Source of the DNA: Brachionus rotundiformis | Taxonomy: Eukaryota > Rotifera > Eurotatoria > Ploima > Brachionidae | DNA length: 64,000 nucleotides | Reading direction: 5' to 3' | Assembly: GCA_016802295.1 (NCBI GenBank) | Contig: JAESIW010000200.1 | Location: 1,264,793 to 1,328,792 of the forward strand | In this document: piece by piece, positions 33,627-45,600 of the stretch | Layout: each line of letters begins with the position of its first letter | How positions within the stretch are numbered: the first letter of the stretch is position 1 | The notes under the pieces: generated by a model | Told to the model about the DNA's origin: nothing | The model's input: only the letters and a program-made list of their open reading frames with translations | The model's database searches: none | Position numbers and translations under genes: made by a program

Positions 33627-36600
33627 TTATCGTCGTAGTGTGCCTTGGTTACCGGCCACGGGCGATTGGCTATAATTGGAAAATTGTGATTGATTAAAAC
33701 CCATTTGGTTAACATTAGTGACTGGGTTGCTGGCCTTTCTGGTTTGCCAATAGGCACTGTGTATAGTCACAGCGTCACATTGAATACTTAAATGTTTGGT
33801 TTGAACAGGTGAAAACTGTTTACCACCTGAGTTGTATTTATAATATTTTTCGATCATTTCTTCGCTGATTCTTGCCGGGCCTTGGCCTATTATTTTTTCG
33901 ATATAATCGGCTTCCGAAGTGTATGAATAGACTCCACGGTACTGCAAATGGTAATCACGGAACAATATTACAAAGTGACGCGCATCCGAGGCCTCAATTT
34001 CCTATTTTTTCATCAATAAATAAATAATATTTTTGGAAATTTTTTAAAATTTACCTCAATAACTTGTTTCCTCAACTGAGCATTTACAGTGCCAGCTAGA
34101 ACTAGTTGGTTAAGTGAATTGATAATTGTTGATTTGTTTGTTTTTCCAATCAAACGTTTGTATAGCTTGGGACCTATAATTTTTAATGTTAATACACTTA
34201 TTTTTTGCTATTTTACTAAAATAAAAATATAATAAACTAAATTTTCATGTGCAATTAATTTTTATAATTTTTATATTCTTTAAATAATTAATTAGAACCG
34301 AACTAAATAATAATGTAATAAAATAATTTAATTTTTGAATTGAAAAAATATAATTTAAAAGTTATTTTTTTTAAACAAAATTTTATGATTTTATTTTTAG
34401 GCACATGAAAATCGGTATTTTTCTCTAAAAATTTATCACTATCATTAAATAGAATAATTACTTTAAACAAATTGGTTTTATTTTTATTATTAATTAATGA
34501 TTAAATTATTATCTATTAAGCTTAATTTTACTCCAAAAGTTTTCACTATATTATTATAACATATATCTTTTTTAAAAATTGATAATTTACATCTTAAACT
34601 TTGATTAGCCGAGTAACATTAAAATCTCAGACCTCAAACGAAGCCATAAATCTATTGATTTCCATTCATAAAGATTCTATATTGTGAAATTTGGTAAAGT
34701 AGAACAAAAACTAACCAATTTAAAAATCTTATAACTTTTTTCTAAAAGTAAAAAAACTGGTTATGAAGATGCGTCATGGTGCACATGAAAAGTTGCATTT
34801 TTCACAGCATTCTGGCAAATTCTGCAGAAGAGAGTAAAACCATCAATGTTGCACCATGTTGCGTCGTCAGAATCATCTTTTACTTTCAGAAAACAAAAGC
34901 TAAAAATTTTTTTTACATTTTGTTCTGGTCTATTTTACCAAATTTGACAAAAACAATTAATCAATATAATAAAATATCATAACATTTATTTAATTAACTA
35001 ATCATATATATTTTCAAGTGTAATTATTCTATGTAACAATTTTAAGTTTAGTAAAAGCTAATTTTAAATAATTTAAAATAATAGATTTTGATTAAAATTA
35101 AAAAGCTAAAAGAGCCAAAATTAGTAAAGCATTACCAGAATAATCAGCTTCGTGTATGTTATTTAAATTGAGTGATGGCGATTGATTGATAAAATGGTTA
35201 TTTGAGTTTGGCGTGTGGGTGACGCGTTTAGGGCCACTGTCAGGAGTTTTTGTGGCACAAAAAGTGGCCGACGATGGTATGTTGGTTCGTTTGCGAGCAT
35301 ATGTGTTGGTCGACGGACTTTGCTTGCCGACCATGTGGTTGTTCGAAGCTGAAGATTCGAAAAAAGGGTTAGTAAGAAGATAGATTTAAGTGAGACGATT
35401 AGAGTAAGCAAGAGACCCAAGAGCAATTAGCAATTAGCCTAAGTAAATTAAAATTTTACTTCTAAATGGTACAGAGGTACTTCTAGGATTTCGATTAGCT
35501 TAAAAATTAGAAAATTAAAAACCCCTCTAACTAAATCTAAATTGGTTAAATATTGAACAAGCTCTACATGTATGCCAAGAAATACCTGTTTTGCCAGACT
35601 TCATCTGGTTGCTAGCCGAGTCTGAATACTGGAGCAGTTTATTTGACGAGTTTTTAATGGTCGACTCGTCGGTCAAAGAAAACGACGAGTCTATTGAGCT
35701 TGAAATTATATAGGAGGTGTTGATGGGCTGCTTTGAGGCGGCCAGTTGACTCAGTCTGCGGCTAGCTAGTCTAGATGATGTCTCTACTAATGAAATCGAG
35801 AATGAATCATCGCCTGGATTCGTGCAAAAAAGAACAAATTACAACCAAGTGTCAAGATGTATGAAAAAAGAGAAAATCTAGCTCTAATAGAACGAAAGTA
35901 TGTAAAGCAAACAGTAACCAACTAATGGATAATTTCTCTTTTTCCGGCAAAAAAATACCAACCTGAATAAATGGAATTAGTGGAAGCAAGTGATGTGTGA
36001 TCCCAGTTATTAACCTGATGCATTGTGTTAACTGCTAGCTTGGTATTGGTGGGCTTTTTGGCCAAAAAGCTCTGATTGCCAAATTGTTGCACAAATTGAT
36101 TGCTTAATAGATCATCATTGTGGCAACTATTTGACTCGTCTGTGTAATAATCGGTCACATTTGTGTTTGTTGTGGTATTGTTGTCCTTTTTGCGCTGGTT
36201 AAATGACGAATTAAGTGGTTCGGCTCCTAAATTGCGCTCCAAATACTCATAGTCATCGTAATCGTCTTCATTGTTGTATCTGTTATCGAGGAATGTGTTT
36301 AGGGTTTTGTTGGATGAAGGCGAAATGGTTGACAAATTTTCCATTTTGGATACAGCACTCATTAAAGGACCAAGAGTCGAGCCATTGTGATAGCCGGCTA
36401 TTTTTTGTTGCATGGAAGGCGTGGGCGATGAGGATGAATCGGAGCCTGTGGCCGAAGAGCCATTTGATCCGTCGTTCAACTGGTCGTCGTAGTGGTTCTG
36501 ACTGGCAACAATATTGGTGGTCATTGAGCGCATTTTGTTGTAGTTGTTCAATGTGCGATAGTATTTCTGGTTTCTGGAGGTTGTTTTTGGCTCGAAAGAG

Positions 36601-39600
36601 GCCTCTGTGCTGCCAATAAAGTTCAAATTGGCCATGGATATCGAGGTCTCGTGTACACTATTTCTTCTCTTTATGTTGCTGTCCGTTTCTAGGAAAAAAG
36701 ACTTTTTGGAAATGGTCTTTTGGAATCCGTTCATTGAGGACGACGAGGACGAAGACGGATGGTTCTCTTCGGCTTTGGGCTCGCCATTTTGGGAGTTTTG
36801 TGTCGGCTTGGCAAACTGTGACAAGTCGAGCATGCTGCCAACATAGTAGCCTTTGGACAAATAGCCCTCCGGATCAGTTATGCCTTGAGAGAGTAGGTAC
36901 TCTTCGGCGTTTCTCGGTGTTCGTCGTCTTGGCGTGGTCCTTGTCTGCTGTGGCGGGAATTGGCGCGAGAAATCATTCAAAAAGTTTGATGAAGCGTATT
37001 TGGAGCCAAGTTTAGAATCCTCATTGGAACCATTGATCATTCTGAGCATAGACTCATTGGCATTGGCCATGGCCAGCGATGCCTGGGTAAGGGGCAAAAT
37101 TTTCGGCTCTGGCTCGGCCTGTTTGACCGCCTGACCCACCTCAGACACATTATTTAGCGAAAAAGTTCTATTCATTTTGCGCAAGGAGCTTATTGTCGGC
37201 CGAGCACAAGATGGTGGCCGAGAAACTCGACTCTGCTTTTTACTAGGAGCTAGATTTTTATTAGGACCAACTTGGTATAGATTATTAGTACTGTAAGCTG
37301 TAATAAATTAAAATAAAATAGAATGTTATGTTATGTTTTAGAAAAGACTTAGAGTGAGTTTTTTTTGTCCAGGTAGTGTAGAGCCAAGAGAAATGAATTT
37401 ACACAAGAAAATAAAAAAGATAAAACCTCAAAAAAAACAACACTGCAAACCAAATTTGAAAAAAAAATCAACTTACTTTTGACCATTGTATTGGATGAAT
37501 ATTGACCATTGGTTGATCGTTCCGAGTACAACGAGGCTTGATCGAATTGGTCAAATAAATTTTGGGTGTTGGCCTTTGCTGATGGCTTTAGGCGATTGGT
37601 AGAGTGAAATTTTTTGGCATTGATTAGACTATTTGGTGGACCAAAACAACCGGACATGCTTTCGATTTCGGATTGTTTTTTTTTGTCAATGTAAGCCTGG
37701 AAAATGGTCTCTTTGCGGCTTTTTTCGACCATTTTTTTCATGGCAAGCTCTTCTTCCTTTTGGCGCAGCTCTTCAGCTTTCCTGGCTCGTTCTTCTTCTA
37801 GCTGCATGCGACGCAATTCTTGTTGCTGTCGACGCTCAAGCTGCTTCTGAATCATCATTTCGCGTTTACGCTGCTTGTAGTCAATGGTGTCGCCGTCACT
37901 GGCATCGATGTCGCCCTCGTGACCATCGTTTGGCATCTGATTGCCATCATCACACGTTTGCTTACCATTCTGGTACGAATTGCCATTTTTGACAGCGGTC
38001 ATTAGCAAATTGTTGGTGGTGTTTGATGTTTTTTTCTCTGTTTTATCTTCATTAGCTTAAAAGATTATTTGTTTTAAAATTTTAATTCAAAAATGGGATA
38101 TTTGTGGTTTAATTGGTTTGACCTTATTTATAAAAATTCAACTAAACTTTCGTTTATTTGTATTAGAATAAATGTCAAAGGGACCTTTAATTTTTACCAT
38201 TTTACTTGTCTAAATATTATTGATATTTATCAGAATTAAAAAATAAAACTTAAATTGATACATTAAAGAAATAAAAAATTGTGACGAAATAAAGAAATAA
38301 ATAATTTTTTGTTTAAAGCCCTAAAAAACATTTATAAAAATACCATTATTTATGGCAATCAAGTCTAACCAATTTATGCCATATGTTTTCACTTCCAATT
38401 AACCCGTATTTTTTAATCACCCTTTCACCTTCTGTGAGGTCCAAAGGGACTAGCTTGATTAAACCTAAAATTGTGTATAATTACCCTCGAAATTGAATAA
38501 TATTTAGAGTAATTGGGTGATTTTTTGGACTAATTAATCGGGTTAAATATTTTTAATTCTTTAAGGTCTAGAAATTAACCCAATTCCTATTTCTGTTTTC
38601 ATAAAAGACATTTCCTAGAATTTTGAAAATATTCTCACATATACTTAATCATGTGCTGAATCGAATAGTCGAAATAGGTTAGTGCTTTAGCTATACTTTA
38701 GGATGTTTAAATCGTTTTTGCCAAATTACTGACTGATTCGAGACTTTTTAAGCTCATTAGACTTTATCAAACTAAAAAAATATTACTAATATCATTCGAT
38801 TCCTCTCTTCGATTTTTTCATGTAAACATATTTTTTAGGAAAATATTTTTTTAAATGATGGAGATAAAGCAGCATTTCATATTTGGCCGCCCTATTAACA
38901 CATAACCCCTTTGGACGTTGTTACCATACTATTGAGAGTTTAATTTTTACAAACAACATAAATCAAGCTAATTAAGAAAAAACTTTGGTAACCAAACTAG
39001 TATAAAATTTATATCAAAAGATTAATGCAAATTTAGGATTTATCCATTAGAATTTTTAATTTTATTCTGAAATAAAAGTTCTTAAACTAAATCATAATAT
39101 TAGTTTATAATTTAAATATTAAAGAGTTTAATTGAAAATTGAATTTTAGTTTAAAGTTTAAATATTTGGTTTAATATTCTATTTCAAATCTTATTAATCT
39201 TATTGTAAGATTTAAACTTACAATTTGATATATATTTAATATATGTCTTTTATAAATATTTAAAAACTATTTTAATAAATGAATCTGGTTTCTAATATCA
39301 AGACAAATTATAATTTTTTAAATTTAAATCCCATATGGTCTAGTGGTTAGAATTCTGCGACTAATTTAAAGAAATAAAACAAAAATAGGTTAAATGTTCA
39401 ATCAAATTATCAAATTTATCAAATAAAAAAAAAATTAGCAAAAAAATTTTAATTAGCTTACTCTTGACAAATATTAAATTTTTCTTTGAGGATAGAGCTG
39501 GTTTTTCACGTTTGGCTGTACCATTTCCGATTGAAATAAAAAATGTGCCTTTTCGAATAGAAAAAAATTAAAATTTGGTAAAAAATTTGATAAAAAATTA

Positions 39601-42600
39601 CCATTTTGATTATTAGCTTGGTCTGTTTGATCAATTTCTTGTTCTTTGGGTTCAAATACCTGTTCTTTTTGATTAATTGGAGGGCTTTCACTTTTCTTGG
39701 TTGGCTGATTTTGTTGTAATAAAGTCAAGCGGTTAATTTCAGATTGAAGCTCAGTTAGTTTATTATTCAGCACTTCAATATCTTTTACCATGTTGTTAGA
39801 TGTACCGTTGGCATTTGGATTTGGTGCTATTTTGTTCACGCCACTCGAGTTTATGTACTTGTCTTTGAGAGATTCGATCGCCTTAATTACTTCGTCTCTG
39901 GAGTAGTAGGCTTTGGTCAGATCGACAGCCATTGATTCAGTGCTGGCTTTGGGACTTGGCTGTTTCTTAGAAGGCGGCGATTGAGCAGCGGATGAATTGG
40001 GAGTCGATAAAGAGGACACGCTGCTGGTGCCTGTATTATGGTTATTGGTCAAATAGTCTTCTTTATTGTTCTGCTCGAAATCGTTTATAAAATTTTTGGG
40101 CGTCTTGTCCCATTGACGTCTGGTTGCTTCCCTATTAGTCTGACTAAGATTGGAGCTGTTCGGCGAGCTGGTCAATTGACTTGGTGTTGGCGAGTCACAA
40201 CTACTGTTATTCGGACTTTGGGCTGGTTTATTAGACTCGCCTATTTGCGCAAGCTGGTCTTGATTTTGTGATTTTTTTTGTACTACTTGTAGGAAAACTT
40301 GTTTGCCTATGTTTTGACGTTGTTTTTCCAACTCGGTTTCGAGCTTTCGTTTGTCACGTTCCATTGAAGATTTCTTCTCTTTTAATTGCATCCTAAATAC
40401 AAAAAAGACAATTAATTTAAAAATAATCTAAAAATAATTAACTATTAGTTTTAATTAATCAGAGCGAAGAAATGGATTTTATCAACTTTAGTTCGTTACC
40501 TAATAGATTTGACTTTAAACGAGCCGTGGGTATGAGAAAAAACTACCAACAAATTAAGCATTTGTCAAAGGCCCAGCTCTCCAAAAAAAATATACATATT
40601 TTTAAATTTTTTTCTCAATTTCACATTTTAATTATCTATTGTCAAAATGCGTTGAAAAATACTCAATTAATTTTTAAAATAAAGCTTATGGCACAATTAT
40701 TTTAAGCCAAAACAAAACATCTTTCACAATGAATTTATTTATCGATTAAAGTAAAAGATCAACCTTAAAATCTGTATACAAAAAAAAGTTTATACTCCAA
40801 ACAAAATACTTATGAGTTCAATCAATTTTATTTAAAAAAATTTGCTTCTCTAAATTTTTAAACTTATCTTAAATTGTAGTCAAACAGGGATTAAGCCGAG
40901 AGGTCCACAATGTGCTGTAGAACGGGACGCATGTTTATACCCCTTTTGTTAAAAAAATGGGGAACCGGACCCCTTATTCGAATTTTTATTTATTTTTCTT
41001 GTCTCTAATATCGGGTGTTCAAGAAATAATGTTCAAAAGTTTGGCAATAAAAAAAATGTTCAGATGGATTAAATTTTACCAAATTTTGTACATTATTAAA
41101 CAGTCTTTTATAATTAGAAAAAGTATCAAAATTTAGTTCCAAGTTTTATTCACTGAAAATGACCATCTTAAACACCTTTCCCTATAATCAGAATTTTTCC
41201 TCAGTTAAAAATTACCGTATTTCATCAAAAATAAGAAAAAATTAAATTTTCCTTTATTTGAGTCTCTATTTTTGAATGAAAAATTTTCGAAAAAAAGAAA
41301 TACTTTGATGAGCTAACTTTCTTAAACAAAATACGCTAAGAAAGGAGATCAGCACCCCTTGAATAAGGATAGATAAAAATAATCTACATTTATCTTAAAT
41401 TGTAGCCAAATAAAGATTAAAAGTCATTTAACACCAATTTAAAAATTAAAACAACAACCCTAAAAAATTTATTTATTTATGATAAAAAAAAAGCTTTATT
41501 CTCAACCCAAATCGAGCATATAAATCTGATTTAGTTTTATGCTGGCTTGATTATTTCCGCATCATTTAAAGTAAAGCCAAAGTTTTATTTTTATCTACAA
41601 TTAATTTTATGTTAGTATCACATTTTTTGCATTTAAAAAATGCCCTAAAATGTGAGTCTAAGTTAATTAGTTGACTAAGAAAATAATTGCTAAAATGGGG
41701 ACCTTAGATTGTAGTTTAGGATCATGTCTAAGCGTCGAGCTTCCATCGCTTGCCTAAAACCCAACATAAAGACATAAAAGCGGGTATTCAAAAAAGCTAA
41801 ACTTGCCTTATGGAGAGCAATTCCTTGGCGAACATGGGGGAGCCGGGCTCGATGCTAGCCGGCTGGTTTTTGTCCGCCTCCTGCTTGGGTGCTTGTCGTT
41901 CTGTGTCGCAGTCCATTTGCTGGTTCCGCTTCGAGTTCCATGTGGTCGTTTTTCGCCACGTACTCATGCCTGTTTCCTGCGGCTTTATGACTATCTCTTG
42001 CTCTTCGTTTTCTTGGCTATTGTCCGTGTTCGACGACGTCTCAGTGACGTCTTTTACCTTATAAAATATGTCTCCGGGGCGCGCTGTTACGCTCAAGCGC
42101 CTCACCAAGCCCGTCGACTTGTCAACCTGGTCGGTTTTCTGCTCCGTTACGTTTGGCAAGTTGGCCCCGCTCGAACTAACACGCACAGTTTTCATGCCCG
42201 ATTCCGCTAGGCTCGAGTAGTCCCCGTTTTTGTCTTGTGTATTCTCATTAAGATTCATGCGATTTGTTGACGACAACTTAAATTATAACAATTTGTTAAC
42301 AAAATTACAAAAAAATATCATTCAAAATGGAGAACAAGATAAATATTGTACGAACAAAAATAAGAATAAAGATAAATATCTTAAAATATTTATGTTTTTT
42401 TGTTGATTCGACTTTATTTTTATTAAGCTAAACTTAGAAATAAAATTCATATATATTTTCTATTTTATGACTTTTTTTTCTTCAATCCTTGCTCACTATT
42501 TACCTATCTATTTTCTTTTTTTGTTCAAAGGTATTTATTTAGTTCGAAAAATTAAGTTTTGTTTTTTTTTTTTAAGTTGTGTTTAGATTTTAGTATGATT

Positions 42601-45600
42601 TATTATCAAGCTAGAAAAGATTCTTAATGTTTTTGTTATTGTTGTGATCAAACTTCGATTTTGACAATATGACTAATATGAGAATAATCGTTTCTAACAA
42701 TTGGTAACCCAATGTACATTAATTTAGAGAGATTTATGTCAAATCGATCATGTGGCATAAACAATTCGTGTCACTAAAAATTAGACTCTTAATTGTCCAA
42801 AACAAAAATAGCTTAATCCACTATTAGCCAAGCTGGGTCTAATCCTCAATCATTCAAAGGCTCCTTTTGCCACAAAGGCCAAGCATAGAAATAATTTATA
42901 CATGCTTGTCGAATAGACAAGAAATTTGTCTTCACTTATTCTTGCTAATTTTTTGTTTTTTTCCCATATTCAGGGCTTGCCTATCTCCTTTCTAAGTACC
43001 TTACTGAGTCGACTGCTTCGAGTTGACCATCTTGGCATCCTAACCATTTTACCCAGTCTAGTCGCGTCCCCAATTCTCTAATTAAAGCGGTTTAGTACAA
43101 GAAAACCCATAATTTTGAAAATTAATAAAATTTTTTTAATGTATTTCTAATGTATTCATATTTTCTTAAGATGTTACAAAAGTGTTATAAATGTGGCCGT
43201 ACCAAAGAGGCATTGAAAAAAAAATTATTACTTCAGTGATAAATACCAAATTTTTGGTCCATAAACTTTAAATTGTTTTGCTAATAGTATTAATAAATTT
43301 TAACACGTGATTTTTATCTTATTTATTTTTGAGTAGTATTGAATGAAATATTGATAGCAGATGAAAAAAAGAATAGATCATTAAATAAATGGAAAGAAAA
43401 GAATTCGAAAAATTTATTTAATTTGTTTATTATTGGAAAAGATATAAAAAATAGTTGTGTTTGGTTGTGTCTTAAAGTTGGGCAACTGGAAAACTAATTT
43501 AAAAGCTCAGACTTGTGCTATTTGAGGCCTCATTCCGGACTCTAGATTTTAAAAATGATGCAATTTGTCGATTCTTTATTATGTGCGCCAAATAAGCCTG
43601 AGGCCTTTGACTCGTAAAATTAATCATTAATTTCTCTCTATCGCAAATTGCTTAATAATTAATAGGTCAAATTGAAATGACCATTAACAAGCTTCATTAA
43701 TTTTATGATTTAAATACATATCTTTAAAATTAATTTCAAAACTTAATTACCAGAATGAGTGCCAACAAAAAAAAAAAAAACAAAAAATATTAAGAATTTA
43801 TTAGCATTTAATCCCGAGGAATGAAAATTAATTAGACCTAATTTTTTGAATAACTTGGATTAAAGTATTTGAATAATGCTTATCAACCTTAAGTCTAATT
43901 CGCTTTGGTATTTTTTTCTATGAAAATTTTCCAAATTTATGACCACATTTATGAGAAAATTATTTTTAAAGTTAAGATTTTTATTGTCAAATCTATTTAC
44001 CAACATGTCATGAGTTTAATTGATTAATTTGACGATCTAACTTAAGCTAACTTTTATGTTTGGTAAATGACAATTGACCATAATTTAGTTTTAAGGCAAT
44101 GAAAATTTTAAATAATAGATTTTAATTATATTAAAATCAGTCAAGCTTTTCATATAAAATAATATTTTCACTGATTTAAATTAAAAATATTTCTCTATTG
44201 ACCATTTACCTTTACATAGGTTCTTGAGGAAAACATTTCATTTTGCTCGCCAGTTGGCATCTCTTCGCTCATCAAGTCATCTTCATCGTTATCTATTTCA
44301 GCGTAATCGCCGTTTTCATTCAGCTTGAATTTGGATGATAAATTTGTAGCGACAAAATCAAAATTATTGCTCGCCTCAAGCGATACATTATCGAGCAAGC
44401 TGCTCGCGTTCGACTCAGCTTTAGACATTCTAATTAAAATTTTAATTTTAATATTTCTATAAAAATAAAAAACTAAACTAATCAAAATTTACTTTATTTC
44501 AGCAGATTGATTTGGTGTATACGGGCTTTTTTTAATAAAACTGTTGCGGGTGACGTCACCTATACGAGCTGATAAAAATGGTGTTGTTGCATGATAGTGC
44601 TTTTTCATGTATTCTTAAATTAATTATATTAAAACTAGAATCTAATTAAACTATCACATTTTTTGTCTATTTAATCTCAAAATTATATCTGTTTGAAAAA
44701 TAAAAATTTATCATTTTTTTTAAAGTCATATCAATCTGATTTAACCCTTTTCTTCTTGTTTTTTGCTACACAATTCTACAATACTCTACCAATTTTGGAT
44801 AAAATAAATTTATTGTTCTTAAAAAAAATTACTTTAAATAAACTTTTTTGCCTAATCTTATTTTAAATATCAGATTTAATATGAAATGATACTATTTAAA
44901 TTTTTTTAGTCTAAATTATTAATGAAAATTAAAAATTTTATGCTTAATCCTGAAAATTAAATCTTATTTTTTTAAAAAAGCTAAGGTTAGTAAGTTGACA
45001 ACAAGTCATGATAAATTTTTACTCTAAAATATTCGTTCTTTATCTATTCAATGACTTAAAGAAGTAATTAAATATTTAAAAAAATATACTTTTAATGTAT
45101 TCTTTGAATTTTTCGAAGTGATTAGCCTCCACTAAGCTTGGTATTGGGTTTAATTCAAAGAAGTAAAATAACTCGGTAATGAATGCCAGTTTGTTAATGT
45201 TCATCTCCAATGGACTGTACAAAAAGTCCTCAAATGAAAAGCAAAAAGATTTAGATCCTAGAAGCTTATCACAAAACTCTTTGATTAGATTCAAATTTTC
45301 AACTCTTTCCTCGAAGCCAACATTTTCCTGTAAACATATATCGCTCAAGTCAATCTCAATATCAGTGGTATAAAAAACAATTAGGACAGACAAAATTGTT
45401 CCGCATGCTAGCGACTTGGCCATGTCGTTCTCAATTTGGGGTATAAATATGTGAGGCTGACACCTGACCAGGCTGGACTGCCTACCAAATGTGTCACACT
45501 CGTTCTGGACACAATCCATCACTATTTTGGTAATGCTATTCAACCAATAAGAGCATACTCGTTCCAAGCTTGAAGGCATTTCATTATTTGAAATCACTTT

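Noticed and set aside
36215..37134. Several plus-strand open frames opposite CAMSAP exon 10
   Set aside because: Antisense shadows: the minus strand is open for 445 codons and joins CAMSAP exons on both sides in phase.
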